Part shown: positions 7,858 to 16,359 of the stretch, piece after piece
Layout: each line of letters starts with the position of its first letter
Position numbering within the stretch: position 1 is the stretch's first letter
Assembly: GCF_001687545.1 (NCBI RefSeq)
Contig: NZ_CP016545.1
Coordinates: 248,001-312,000, forward strand
Reading direction: 5' to 3'
DNA length: 64,000 nucleotides
From: Paraurantiacibacter namhicola
GTDB lineage: Bacteria > Pseudomonadota > Alphaproteobacteria > Sphingomonadales > Sphingomonadaceae
Notes under the pieces: generated by a model
Database searches by the model: none
Told to the model about the DNA's origin: nothing
What the model saw: only the letters and a program-made list of their open reading frames with translations
Made by a program: the position numbers and the translations under genes

Positions 7858-9327
7858 TTAATTGGGGATTTGCGCCAGGGGGGGCAAGGGATGGAATGCC
7901 CAGGCATTGGGCACGAAGGCATCCAGCCCGCCGCGCACCAAGGACCAGCGGATCGGCGCGCCGATGGGGATGTAGATCGCTTCCTGCAGCATTTGCGCCT
8001 CCGCCTGCTCCATGATCTGCGCCATCGGCAGTTCGGACCGGCCCCTGACCGCAGCTGCGATCATGTCGTCCGCCTCGGGTGAGCAGACACCGCGATCGAG
8101 GTCGCAATGAAACTGGTTCAGATACCAGCGGGGCCCGGCGAAGCGCGCCGTCCGGTCCACCAGTACGATCTCCGCACTGGCACGGCGTTCCTCGCGCACG
8201 AGGTCCAGGCCCAGCGGCCGCCACTGGGCATCGAGTTCCGCGAACAGGCGATCGTTTCCCGGCCCTGCGGGGAGGTAAATGGTGACGCGCGCCGCGTCTT
8301 CGCCCAGCTGCGACACCAGCGATGCGATGCGCCGCCCGGCTTCCGAACGGCGTTCCTCCAGCGAGAATTGCGTCCAGCGTTCCGGCACATTGGCATCGCC
8401 ATAGAGCGCCGGGGGCACGATGCGTGCGGTCGGGCTCCAGCCGGCGATGCCGAAGGGTTCGATCAGCGCATCGCGGTCCAGCGCCAGCGACAGGGCGTCA
8501 CGGCCTTCCGGCGTCGAGAGCACGCCGTTCGTGCGAACCACCTGCAGGCCGAAGAGCCCGATGGCGGGATCGATACGCAGGGCACCGCGCGAAAGCGGAC
8601 CGGGATCGGCCAGCGGCCAGAAATCCAGCCGCCCGCCGGTGACAAGGTCGCTCTGTCCGTCGAAGAAACCGGCAATGGCATCCTCGGCGGAAGCGGAGGA
8701 AAGCGCGACAGGGCGAAAATCCTGCGCCCAGTCCTCGTCTTCCGGCAAGCCGCGGCTGGAGGGCGAACGCATGGCGAGGTCGACCGTCCCCTCGCCGCCG
8801 TCCTCCATCATCATCGGGCCAAGGCCCTGCCGATTGGTGCGCAGGGCGAGTTCCGGCTGGGCGAGGACCTGGAGGAGGTTGGGCATGGGCGCGGAGAGCC
8901 GCAGTTCGACCACGCGGCCTGCCATGGCACGAACTTCCGCCACCGGCGCCAGGTCCAGGGCGAGCGACGTGCCTTCCAGCCCCGAAATCGCGCGTCTGAG
9001 CGAAGCGGCGGCCGTGCGCCCGTCAATGGCCGTGCCGTCGGGCCAGCGGGCATTGCGAAGACGGAAGATGTAGGACCGCCCATCGTCGGTGACGATCCAG
9101 CTGTCCGCCAGTCCGGGGATAACCTCGCCGCCGGCATCGAAGGTGACCAGGCCACTTGCCGTGGCGGCCCGGGCCAGTTGCGCGCCCGGTGCCAGCCGCA
9201 GGCCGGAATTGGTCAGGTCCTGCCCCTCGCCCGCCAGGACGACGCGCACAATTCCGTCATCGCTGCCTGAGCAGGCTGCGACCAGCAGGGTCAGTCCGGC
9301 AAGGAAGGATCGGGCGATTCCGCGCAT
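7858..9327 (-). CDS. family 5 extracellular solute-binding lipoprotein
   Basis: 489 residues. A signal peptide ends in the lipobox LVAAC (about residues 17-21), so the mature protein is lipid-anchored in the periplasm. The body has the layout of oligopeptide/nickel-binding SBP_bac_5 proteins: LADSWIVTDDGRSYIFRLR, then a long alpha/beta region. No permease or ATPase genes lie nearby, so it is an orphan binding protein or works with a remote transporter. ATG at 9327 is preferred over an in-frame GTG at 9336 because it begins the signal peptide directly. Ligand unknown. Confidence 0.82.
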   Translation of the reverse strand: MRGIARSFLAGLTLLVAACSGSDDGIVRVVLAGEGQDLTNSGLRLAPGAQLARAATASGLVTFDAGGEVIPGLADSWIVTDDGRSYIFRLRNARWPDGTAIDGRTAAASLRRAISGLEGTSLALDLAPVAEVRAMAGRVVELRLSAPMPNLLQVLAQPELALRTNRQGLGPMMMEDGGEGTVDLAMRSPSSRGLPEDEDWAQDFRPVALSSASAEDAIAGFFDGQSDLVTGGRLDFWPLADPGPLSRGALRIDPAIGLFGLQVVRTNGVLSTPEGRDALSLALDRDALIEPFGIAGWSPTARIVPPALYGDANVPERWTQFSLEERRSEAGRRIASLVSQLGEDAARVTIYLPAGPGNDRLFAELDAQWRPLGLDLVREERRASAEIVLVDRTARFAGPRWYLNQFHCDLDRGVCSPEADDMIAAAVRGRSELPMAQIMEQAEAQMLQEAIYIPIGAPIRWSLVRGGLDAFVPNAWAFHPLPPLAQIPN

Positions 9328-9366
9328 GGCCGGCACCCTATGCGGATGCGGGGTCCAGCGGAAGAG

Positions 9367-9738
9367 TCAGATCTTGCGGATACGCGAATCGTCCTTTGCC
9401 ACGCCAACCGGGCGTACAAAGCGCGGCGTGTCGGAATTGCCGGTGTTCGCTTCCATGGTCGCGCGTGCGAGTTGCGGATCGATTTCCTCGGCAAAGGCGA
9501 TGCCGAACCGTTCGCCCTGGATCCAGGCGATGGAGCCTTCGACTTCGCCGATATTGCGCAGGACCACGGTAACAGGCGTGCCGCGCAGGACACGTGCATC
9601 GGCCGTTTCGGCCATCATCCCGCCAGCAGAAAGGTTGCGGACCTTCACGCGGAAGACCTGGTCCCCGCCATCCACGCGCACTTCTGCCAATAGGAAGAGG
9701 CTGTCGCGCTTGACCTGCCGTGTATCGACGTTGCTCAT
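9367..9738 (-). CDS. PilZ domain protein
   Basis: 123 residues, a single PilZ domain. The cyclic-di-GMP-binding RxxxR is present as RQVKR (residues 7-11), and the second motif appears as NLSAGGM, with Asn in place of the usual Asp of DxSxxG. It would act as a cytoplasmic c-di-GMP receptor. The longer open frame to 9855 lacks homologous sequence, and the ATG at 9738 has GAGAG just upstream. It is 39 bases downstream of no same-strand gene that overlaps it, so it is probably monocistronic. Confidence 0.85.
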   Translation of the reverse strand: MSNVDTRQVKRDSLFLLAEVRVDGGDQVFRVKVRNLSAGGMMAETADARVLRGTPVTVVLRNIGEVEGSIAWIQGERFGIAFAEEIDPQLARATMEANTGNSDTPRFVRPVGVAKDDSRIRKI

Positions 9739-9885
9739 CAATCTCTCACCGTTCACGAATGGCGCGCAGCAGCCGGACCTTATCCCTGCCTTTGCGCACA
9801 AGAATTCATAACGCGGTGAATGCGCCGGGTCGGTTATCCAAAGCTTAATATCCACCGCCGCGATGGCAGTGTGTCCCGATCTGGG

Positions 9886-10344
9886 TCAGTCGTCGCGGGA
9901 GATCTTCTCGCGGCGTTCATGTGCGGACTGGGCTTCCACCGTCATGGTGGCGATGGGCCGGGCAATCAGGCGATTGATGCCGATGGGCTCGCCCGTCTTG
10001 TCGCACCAGCCGTATTCGTCTGCGTCGATGCGGCGCAGGGCGGAATCGATCTTACCGATCAGCTTGCGCTGGCGATCGCGGGTGCGAAGTTCGATCCCCC
10101 AATCGGTTTCGCTGGAGGCCCGGTCATTCAAATCGGCTTCGCGGATCGGACCGTCCTGCAGGTTCTGAAGCGTGTTTTCGGCTGCGGTCAGGATGGACTT
10201 CTTCCATTCCAGGAGCACGACGCGGAAATAGTTCAGCTGCTTGTCCGACATGTACTCCTCGTCTTCCGAGGGCGTGTAATCGGCGGCGAGCGCACGCTTC
10301 GCCTTTGCAAGAATATCGATATCGTCGCCCAGCACAGAGGCCAT
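9886..10344 (-). CDS. dksA: DksA/TraR-family transcription factor with degenerate zinc finger
   Basis: 152 residues from the ATG at 10344 (GGGAG about 10 bases upstream). The coiled-coil region is followed by the finger region YGWCDKTGEPIGINRL and ARPIATMTVEAQ. Only the first of the four canonical zinc cysteines remains; the other three are Thr, Thr and Ala. Such single-cysteine DksA proteins are known to be functional in alphaproteobacteria. DksA acts with ppGpp in the RNA polymerase secondary channel. It lies alone on its strand, divergent from the Sel1-like gene. Confidence 0.9.
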   Translation of the reverse strand: MASVLGDDIDILAKAKRALAADYTPSEDEEYMSDKQLNYFRVVLLEWKKSILTAAENTLQNLQDGPIREADLNDRASSETDWGIELRTRDRQRKLIGKIDSALRRIDADEYGWCDKTGEPIGINRLIARPIATMTVEAQSAHERREKISRDD

Positions 10345-10620
10345 CAACGCAGTACTCCCAAGCATCCAGCCGCCGCGCCTTGTCCCCGCAATTGGCTTTG
10401 GTCGGCGGGGCGGCATCCGGTCGGTGCGGCGGGCCTATAAAGACGCATGGTGACAGGCACAAGACGCGAAGTCCCCACGACCCTGCCGCGCCGATCCCTG
10501 CCCGTTGCCTGCCCGATGGTGAAAGGGGCGTTAACCATTTCTTGACCTCGATGGGGTGAAACCGGTGATGCAAGAGCCTTCCGGCAGGGGATCGGGAGGC
10601 CAAGACAGGGACTTGGGGAT

Positions 10621-10953
10621 ATGGAACTGGTATCGATCGCAGCGTTCGAAGACGCCAAGAAAGCGGCCCGCAAGGCTGGTGACCAGCTGATTGCGAAATG
10701 CCTGGGGGCAGCGCAGGCCGGCGACACCAACGCCTGGTACGACCTGGGCGTTGCCTTCTCCACCGGAAGCCACGGCGTCGAATGCGACCTGGTCGAAGCA
10801 CATATGTGGTTCAACCTTGCCGCTTCGAAGGGTCACGAGGAAGCCGCATGGTGCCGGGCCGATATCTCCGACGAGATGACCGCCCGCGAAATCGGCGAAG
10901 CCCAGCGCCGCGCCCGCGAATGGCTTGCCAGCAGCGCACGCCGCGTCGCCTGA
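10621..10953 (+). CDS. Sel1-like (TPR-type) repeat protein
   Basis: 110 residues. Residues 27-75 form about one and a half Sel1 repeats: AQAGDTNAWYDLGVAFSTG and DLVEAHMWFNLAASKGHEEA. No signal peptide, so probably cytoplasmic, with a protein-interaction role. A charged helical C-terminus (REIGEAQRRAREWL) follows. It is a single gene between divergent dksA and the convergent acetyltransferase-like gene (4 bases between their ends). Confidence 0.78.
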   Translation: MELVSIAAFEDAKKAARKAGDQLIAKCLGAAQAGDTNAWYDLGVAFSTGSHGVECDLVEAHMWFNLAASKGHEEAAWCRADISDEMTAREIGEAQRRAREWLASSARRVA

Positions 10954-10957
10954 GCGC

Positions 10958-12091
10958 CTAACTTTTCCGGAAGGGCGTGCGCTCGTCCAGGAAGACACGG
11001 TCGATGGAGATGCCTTCGCGTTCCCGCTGAAGGAAATCCGCCACCGCGCGCCGGAAGCCCGGATCGCGAATATAATGCGCCGATGCCGTTTCGACCGGCT
11101 CATATCCGCGCGCAAGCTTGTGCCCGCCCTGCGCACCAGCCTCCACCCGGCCCAGCCCGCGCGAAATCGCGGCATCGATGGCCTGGTAGTAACACAGCTC
11201 GAAATGCAGGAAGCGGCGGTCTTCCACGCATCCCCAATATCGCCCGTATAGCGCGTCCGGCCCGATGAAATTCAGCGCGCCCGCAATGGGCACATCGCCG
11301 TCGAAGGCCATGACCAGCAGCAATTGTTCGCCCATCCGCTCGCCCAGCAGGCTGAAGGCCTCGCGCGTCAGGTAGGGGCTGCCCCATTTGCGCGCGCCGG
11401 TGTCCTGGTAGAAAATCCAGAACGCATCCCAGTGCCGCTCCTCGATTTCCGCGCCCGTCAAGTGGCGCACGGTGATGCCCTCCACGGCCCGGCTCCGCTC
11501 CTTGCGAAGGTCCTTGCGCTTGCGGCTGGTCAGGTCCGCCAGGAAGCCCTCGAAATCGGCATAGTCGCGGTTGCGCCAGTGGAACTGGATGTCACGGCGA
11601 GACAGCCATCCGGCCTTTTCGAACAGGCTGCGCTGGCCTTCTTCTATGAAGGTCGCATGGGCGGAAGAAAGCGGCTGGCGCTCGCATAGCCGCTCGGCCG
11701 CGTGAAGCAGAGCCAGGGCATAATTCTCGTCTTCGGCCAGGATGCGCGGCCCGGTGGCCGGCGTGAAGGGCGCGGCGATCTGCAGCTTGGGATAATAGTC
11801 GCCCCCTGCCCGCTCGTAAGCATCGGCCCAGGCGTGATCGAACACGAACTCGCCCTGGCTGTGGCCCTTCAGATATGCGGGCAGGGCTGCGAGCAGGCGG
11901 CCCGCGTGATCCTCGATCACCAGCGGCACGCTTTGCCAGCCGGTGCCGGGCCCGAGACTGCCGGAATCCTCCAGCGCGGTGAGGAAAGCGTGGCGCATGA
12001 AGGGGTTGCCGCCTGCCAATGCGTCCCACTGCGCGCCGTCCAGCGAACCGACCGACGGCGCTATGCGCACGGAGATGGAGGAGTCGGCCAT
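10958..12091 (-). CDS. GNAT-like (FemX/peptidogalycan) N-acyltransferase family protein
   Basis: 377 residues resembling the DUF482 group of double-GNAT acyltransferases related to FemAB. Visible family segments are GNPFMRHAFLTALEDSGS near the N-terminus, RKDLRKERSRA in the middle and GPDALYGRYWGC with FELCYYQAIDAAI near the end. The substrate is unknown. The ATG at 12091 is preferred over a TTG nine bases upstream. It is the last gene of a five-gene minus-strand operon, 27 bases after the GDPD stop. Confidence 0.82.
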   Translation of the reverse strand: MADSSISVRIAPSVGSLDGAQWDALAGGNPFMRHAFLTALEDSGSLGPGTGWQSVPLVIEDHAGRLLAALPAYLKGHSQGEFVFDHAWADAYERAGGDYYPKLQIAAPFTPATGPRILAEDENYALALLHAAERLCERQPLSSAHATFIEEGQRSLFEKAGWLSRRDIQFHWRNRDYADFEGFLADLTSRKRKDLRKERSRAVEGITVRHLTGAEIEERHWDAFWIFYQDTGARKWGSPYLTREAFSLLGERMGEQLLLVMAFDGDVPIAGALNFIGPDALYGRYWGCVEDRRFLHFELCYYQAIDAAISRGLGRVEAGAQGGHKLARGYEPVETASAHYIRDPGFRRAVADFLQREREGISIDRVFLDERTPFRKS

Positions 12092-12118
12092 GACAGCCAA
12101 TGTAGGCGCCGCGCGGCG

Positions 12119-12835
12119 TTAAACGACCCCCGGACCTTCCGCTATCGGCGAATCGGCGTTGGCGTGCGCCGTCTCGCGTGTTTCCGCGCTGCGCACGGTC
12201 CATGTCAGCACCGGCACCCCCAGCGAGCGTTTCCGCGCGGCAAAGCTGCTGGGCAGGTCGCGCACGTCATAGGCCAGGAACTGCGCGCGCGAATGGCGCC
12301 ATGCGAGGTGGCGGCGCACCAAGCCGGCGAAGCCCCGCGCGCCCTCTTCCGTGACCACGAGGCCGCGCAAGACGCGGTGCGCGTGGCGGGCAAACCAGCG
12401 CGGGGCACGCGGATCGAAGCTCATTACCGCGGCCGGTCCGGAATAGCCGCGCAGGCAGTCCGCCACGCTCTGGCAGCTGCGCGCCACGTCATAGCCCTGC
12501 CGCGACTTGATCTCGATCAGCAGGGGCGTGCGGCCCGCAACCAGCTCCAGCAACTCCGACAACGTGGGCGGATGGGCCTTCGTGCCCAGCAGCGACAGCT
12601 GCCGCAGCTCCTGCGCGCTGCGCGCAGCCGTAAGCCCCTTCTCGCCCGTCAGCCGCTCCAGCTCCCAGTCATGGAAGACCATCGCCGCATCATCGGCGCT
12701 GCGCTGGATGTCGCATTCAATGCCCATGCCGCGCTCCATGGCTGCGGCGAAGGCGGGGAGGGAGTTTTCCGGGACCCCGGGCCCATGCAGCCCGCGATGC
12801 GCGAACTGCGTGCCGAAAAGCCAGTCTGCGGGCAC
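12119..12835 (-). CDS. glycerophosphodiester phosphodiesterase family protein
   Basis: 238 residues from a GTG at 12835, chosen because it follows the RidA stop by 22 bases and places FAHRGLHG, the catalytic HRG motif, near residue 12 as in the family. Further motifs are ENSLPAFAAAMERG, ECDIQRSADDAAMVFHD (metal-binding E and D) and LLIEIKSRQGYD. It hydrolyses glycerophosphodiesters to glycerol-3-phosphate and an alcohol. No signal peptide, so cytoplasmic. Longer ATG starts would overlap the upstream RidA gene. Confidence 0.88.
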   Translation of the reverse strand: MPADWLFGTQFAHRGLHGPGVPENSLPAFAAAMERGMGIECDIQRSADDAAMVFHDWELERLTGEKGLTAARSAQELRQLSLLGTKAHPPTLSELLELVAGRTPLLIEIKSRQGYDVARSCQSVADCLRGYSGPAAVMSFDPRAPRWFARHAHRVLRGLVVTEEGARGFAGLVRRHLAWRHSRAQFLAYDVRDLPSSFAARKRSLGVPVLTWTVRSAETRETAHANADSPIAEGPGVV

Positions 12836-12857
12836 GCCGGGCCGTTCGCTTCCGGGC

Positions 12858-13319
12858 CTATTCGCCTGCGAGCGCGACGATGGCGTCCACTTCGACAGCA
12901 GCGCCGAGCGGCAGGCACGGTACGCCCACTGCGGCGCGGGCATGGCGCCCCTGCTCGCCGAACACGTCATACATCAGGTCCGATGCGCCGTTCGCGACCT
13001 TGGGCTGGTCCGTGAAATCGGGCGTGGAATTGACGAAGGCACCAAGCTTCACGATGCGGTCCACCCGGTCGAGCGGGATCAGCGCGGCCTTCAGCTGCGC
13101 CAGGATCATCAGCCCGCAGGCGCGCGCCGCTTCCATGCCTTCCTCCAGCGAGACATCCTCGCCCAGCCGGCCGGTCGCCAGCTTGCCATCCACGAACGGC
13201 AGCTGGCCGGAGACATGCGCGAAGCCGCCGGCCACCACCACGGGAACGTAGCTTGCGACGGGCGCGGCCGCCTCGGGCAGCACGATGCCAAGTTCGGTCA
13301 GGCGGGCTTCGATGCTCAT
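12858..13319 (-). CDS. RidA/YjgF family protein
   Basis: 153 residues, slightly longer than classical RidA. It belongs to the YjgF/YER057c/UK114 group of trimeric enamine/imine deaminases. Conserved pieces are VVVAGGFAHVSGQLPF and GQRHARAAVGVPCLPLGAAVEV; the catalytic arginine of RidA proper corresponds to ARAAVG here. The start overlaps the HAD stop by 4 bases (ATGA), showing translational coupling. Exact substrate unknown. Confidence 0.88.
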   Translation of the reverse strand: MSIEARLTELGIVLPEAAAPVASYVPVVVAGGFAHVSGQLPFVDGKLATGRLGEDVSLEEGMEAARACGLMILAQLKAALIPLDRVDRIVKLGAFVNSTPDFTDQPKVANGASDLMYDVFGEQGRHARAAVGVPCLPLGAAVEVDAIVALAGE

Positions 13320-13942
13320 GTGCTCTCTCCAAGTAATGTCTTCTCGATCCAGGGCAGTGCCTCCGCCCAGCGGTCGATCCGGGCATGGGCATCGCCTGCC
13401 TCATAAGCGCAGGGGATGTGCGGCGCGACACTGGGTTCCCCGCACAGGTGCAGGCGGTGGATATGGCCAATCTCTTGGCGGGCGCTGGCGTGGTGGACAG
13501 CCAGATCGTCGATGAAGACAGCGCGCGATGGCTCATGCTCGGCCAGGATGCGGGCCAGCGCGGCGCCCTTCGGGCCCTGGTTGGTATACACCTTGGTTTC
13601 GAAGCCCAGGGCAGCCAGCTGCCGGGTGCGCGCCTCGTTGCGGGAATGGTTGAGGTTGGTCAGCACCACCACATCCGCGTCGCCCTGCAGCTTCGCCATC
13701 GCCTCCAGCGCGCCTTCGATCGGCGTCTGCGTGCCCATTTCGGTGTCGAAGAAGCCGCCCAGCATCTCCCACACTTCCGCCTCGGTCAGCGTGCTGCCGT
13801 CGGGGCGGGACATGGATTGGATGAAGGGATTGCCCTCCAGCGCGAAATCGATGCCATGCTCGCGTCCCAGCCAGTCGCGGAAGGGGCGGACCATGTGCAG
13901 CAGCACTTCGTCGCAATCGGTTATGACCAGAGGGCGCTTCAT
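13316..13942 (-). CDS. HAD superfamily hydrolase
   Basis: 208 residues. HAD motif I is VITDCDEVLL with nucleophile and acid Asp9 and Asp11, motif II VVVLTNLNHSR, and motif IV AVFIDDLAVH. A cap-like insertion follows motif I. It is probably a phosphatase acting on a small cytoplasmic substrate; specificity cannot be read. Both ends overlap neighbours by 4 bases (DUF3572 upstream, RidA downstream), so it is a tightly coupled middle gene of the operon. Confidence 0.83.
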   Translation of the reverse strand: MKRPLVITDCDEVLLHMVRPFRDWLGREHGIDFALEGNPFIQSMSRPDGSTLTEAEVWEMLGGFFDTEMGTQTPIEGALEAMAKLQGDADVVVLTNLNHSRNEARTRQLAALGFETKVYTNQGPKGAALARILAEHEPSRAVFIDDLAVHHASARQEIGHIHRLHLCGEPSVAPHIPCAYEAGDAHARIDRWAEALPWIEKTLLGEST

Positions 13943-14220
13943 CGATCGATCCTTTCGCGGGCGGCGGGGATTGCCGCAGGCTCCACGCCCATTGCAGCAG
14001 CGGCAGCCAGCAGGTCAGGCTCGTGCGCCATCAGGAAATCCAGGATCGCGCCCTGCACTGCAGCCGTATCCAGCCGGGTGCGCAAGTCGTCCGGCGTCAG
14101 GCCGGTCAGGTCCAGCAGCCGCTGGGCACGCCGCTCCTCCTCAAGCGCCCATGCGAGCGCCTGCAAGGCGAGCTGCGCGGGATCGGCGGAAGCGTCAGCT
14201 GGTCGATTGGCGATTGTCAC
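13939..14220 (-). CDS. DUF3572 family protein
   Basis: 93 residues from a GTG start at 14220. It is a small, helical, alanine/leucine-rich cytoplasmic protein with the DUF3572 core ALQALAWALEEERRAQRLLDLTGL and AILDFLMAHEPDLLA. Function unknown. Its placement immediately divergent from divK is the same arrangement known in other alphaproteobacteria, which strengthens both calls. It is the first gene of the five-gene minus-strand operon ending at 10958. Confidence 0.85.
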   Translation of the reverse strand: MTIANRPADASADPAQLALQALAWALEEERRAQRLLDLTGLTPDDLRTRLDTAAVQGAILDFLMAHEPDLLAAAAAMGVEPAAIPAARERIDR

Positions 14221-14300
14221 AAAAGGTCCAAGCGTTTACCAAGATCACAAGTTATCCACCGCGCGGGGCATTCGTCCCTGCGGGCGGGAGGGGGCAGCAA

Positions 14301-14705
14301 ATGACGCAGCGCATCCTCGTTGTCGAGGACAACGACCTCAATCGCAAACTTTTCTGCGACGTCCTGAAAGCCGGGGGTTTCGCCGTCGAACCCGTAGCAG
14401 AGGGCGGTGAAGCAATCGAACGCGCCCGCGCCTTTGTCCCCAACCTGGTGATCATGGATATCCAGCTGCAGGACGTGTCAGGCCTGGACCTGATTGCCAG
14501 CCTGAAAGGCGATTCGAATCTGCGGGACATCCCGGTGCTCGCCGTGACCGCATATGCCGGCAAGGGTGACGAGGAACGGATCCGCGATACCGGCGCGGAA
14601 GGCTATCTTTCCAAGCCGGTGAGCATCGGCCCCTTCATGACCGCAGTGCGCGGCCTGCTGACCCCCGATCCGGCCGCAAGCGCCGCCAATCCGGCACACG
14701 TCTGA
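14301..14705 (+). CDS. divK: DivK-like single-domain response regulator
   Basis: 134 residues, a receiver domain alone. Phospho-acceptor Asp53 sits in IMDIQLQDVSGLDL, the acidic pair in VVEDNDLNRKLF, Thr83 in AVTAYAGKGDEERIR, and Lys105 in LSKPVS. The close match to DivK through the KGDEERIR segment supports a role in the DivJ/PleC phosphorelay controlling CtrA and cell-cycle polarity. A 14-residue alanine/proline tail follows the domain. GGGAGGGGG eight bases upstream of the ATG is a strong ribosome site. Confidence 0.88.
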   Translation: MTQRILVVEDNDLNRKLFCDVLKAGGFAVEPVAEGGEAIERARAFVPNLVIMDIQLQDVSGLDLIASLKGDSNLRDIPVLAVTAYAGKGDEERIRDTGAEGYLSKPVSIGPFMTAVRGLLTPDPAASAANPAHV

Positions 14706-14749
14706 GGGCCGCTTCACGCGCCTTGCATCACCCGCAAACTTGACAAGAC

Positions 14750-14776
14750 CCCGCCCGCCCCGCTTTTGCGGGCGGG
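14750..14776 (+). terminator. GC-rich hairpin after divK
   Basis: Nine-base arms CCCGCCCGC (14750-14758) and GCGGGCGGG (14768-14776) pair perfectly around a 9-base loop, 45 bases past the divK stop and 30 before the ACP gene. There is no U-run after it, so it could be a weak or factor-assisted terminator or a leader structure of the ACP-spt transcript. Confidence 0.4.
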
Positions 14777-14805
14777 TCAAACGCTAAACGCCCGAAAGGC
14801 CAGCC

Positions 14806-15048
14806 ATGGACCGCGCCCAAATCGACGCCAAGATCCGCGAACTGATCGAACCCTTCAACAAGAAGGAGGTGGCGATCACCGAAGAGACGACCTTTGCCGG
14901 CGACCTGGAATTTGACAGCCTGACCGTCATGGATTTCGTCGCTGCGATCGAGGATGAGTTCGACATCATCATCTCCATGAACCAGCAGGCGGAGATCGAG
15001 AATTACGGCCAGCTCGTCGATGCGGTCGAAAAGATGGTGACCACGTGA
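14806..15048 (+). CDS. acyl carrier protein dedicated to sphingolipid synthesis
   Basis: 80 residues, with the phosphopantetheine attachment serine at Ser38 in LEFDSLTVMDF and an acidic helix II typical of ACPs. It overlaps the serine palmitoyltransferase start by 4 bases, so the two are co-translated. In sphingomonads an ACP of this kind supplies the long-chain acyl thioester to the palmitoyltransferase; that role is inference from the pairing. It differs from the fatty-acid-synthase ACP, which would normally sit beside fabF. Confidence 0.9.
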   Translation: MDRAQIDAKIRELIEPFNKKEVAITEETTFAGDLEFDSLTVMDFVAAIEDEFDIIISMNQQAEIENYGQLVDAVEKMVTT

Positions 15049-16295
15049 GCGAGGGTATTTCGCAGCCGGACCAGCCGGTGGAGCGCGAAGGCGACGGGCA
15101 GGACCTGTTCAGCAAGTTCGACCCGCTGATCCAGCAGCGCCATGACCTGCTGTCGGCCGGGCTGACCGATCCCTTCAGCCTGGTGATGGAAAAGGTGCTC
15201 TCCCCCACCCGCGCCATCTGCAACGGGCGCGACACCATCCTGCTGGGCACTTACAATTACATGGGCATGACCTTCGATCCGGACGTGATCGAGGCGGGCA
15301 AGGATGCGCTCGACAATTTCGGCAGCGGCACCACGGGCAGCCGCGTGCTCAACGGGACATACCAGGGCCATAAGGAGTGCGAGGACGCGCTGCGGGAATT
15401 TTACGGCATGGACCATGCCATGGTGTTCTCCACCGGCTACCAGGCGAACCTCGGCATCATCTCCACCATCGCGGGCAAGGGCGACTACGTCGTGCTCGAC
15501 ATCGATTCGCACGCCTCGATCTACGATGGCTGCGCGATGGGGAATGCGGAGATCGTGCCCTTCAAGCACAATGACATCGAAGCGATGGAAAAGCGCCTGA
15601 AGCGCATTCCTGAAGGCGCCGGCAAGCTGGTGGTGCTGGAAGGCGTCTATTCCATGCTGGGCGACGTCGCCCCGCTGGCGGAGATGGTCCGCATCGCCAA
15701 GTCGCACGGCGCCATGGTGCTGGTGGACGAGGCGCATTCCATGGGCTTCATCGGTGAGAACGGCCGCGGCGTGTGCGAGGCGGCCGGTATCATGGACCAG
15801 TGCGATTTCATCATCGGCACCTTCTCGAAAAGCGTGGGCACGGTGGGCGGCTTCTGCGTCTCCAACCACCCGAAGTTCGAGATCATGCGGCTGGTCTGCC
15901 GCCCTTACGTCTTCACCGCCAGCCTGCCGCCCAGCGTCGTCGCCACCGCCGCCACCAGCATCCGCAAGCTGATGCACGGCGGCAACAAGCGCGCGCACCT
16001 CTGGGAAAATTCCAAGCGCCTGCATGGCGGCCTGAAGGATCTGGGCTTCAAGCTGGGCACCGAAGAGCCGCAGAGCGCCATCGTCGCCGTCATCATGCCG
16101 GACCTGGAACAGGGCGCGGCCATGTGGGAGGCGCTGCTGCACGAAGGGCTGTACGTGAACCTCGCGCGTCCGCCGGCCACGCCGGCCAACATGACGTTGC
16201 TGCGCTGTTCGCTGTGCGCCGAGCATTCCGAAGAGGAAGTCGGCACCATCCTGGGCATGTTCGAGCGTGCCGGGAAGGCCGTGGGCATCATCTGA
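15045..16295 (+). CDS. spt: serine palmitoyltransferase
   Basis: 416 residues, a PLP-dependent alpha-oxoamine synthase condensing serine with a palmitoyl thioester to 3-ketodihydrosphingosine, the first step of sphingolipid synthesis. The PLP lysine is Lys262 in IIGTFSKSVGT, with VDEAHSMG (Asp228, His231) and DIDSHASIYDG (His156, stacking on the cofactor ring). Length and motifs match the soluble Sphingomonas enzyme. The start is GTG inside the ACP stop overlap. It explains why this organism is expected to carry glycosphingolipids instead of lipopolysaccharide. Confidence 0.93.
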   Translation: MSEGISQPDQPVEREGDGQDLFSKFDPLIQQRHDLLSAGLTDPFSLVMEKVLSPTRAICNGRDTILLGTYNYMGMTFDPDVIEAGKDALDNFGSGTTGSRVLNGTYQGHKECEDALREFYGMDHAMVFSTGYQANLGIISTIAGKGDYVVLDIDSHASIYDGCAMGNAEIVPFKHNDIEAMEKRLKRIPEGAGKLVVLEGVYSMLGDVAPLAEMVRIAKSHGAMVLVDEAHSMGFIGENGRGVCEAAGIMDQCDFIIGTFSKSVGTVGGFCVSNHPKFEIMRLVCRPYVFTASLPPSVVATAATSIRKLMHGGNKRAHLWENSKRLHGGLKDLGFKLGTEEPQSAIVAVIMPDLEQGAAMWEALLHEGLYVNLARPPATPANMTLLRCSLCAEHSEEEVGTILGMFERAGKAVGII

Positions 16296-16359
16296 CGCGG
16301 ATCCGTCGGCGGAACCGTGAGTGGCCTTCACCCGTCTCCCTGACAAAGGAGACGACACC

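Noticed and set aside
8107-9270. 387-residue plus-strand frame opposite the solute-binding lipoprotein
   Set aside because: Biased arginine/glycine-rich shadow with no signal peptide or domain, while the opposite strand has a clear lipobox.
14252-14259. DnaA-box-like TTATCCAC upstream of divK
   Set aside because: A single copy in a short promoter region, with no AT-rich unwinding stretch or dnaA/dnaN nearby; not evidence for an origin.
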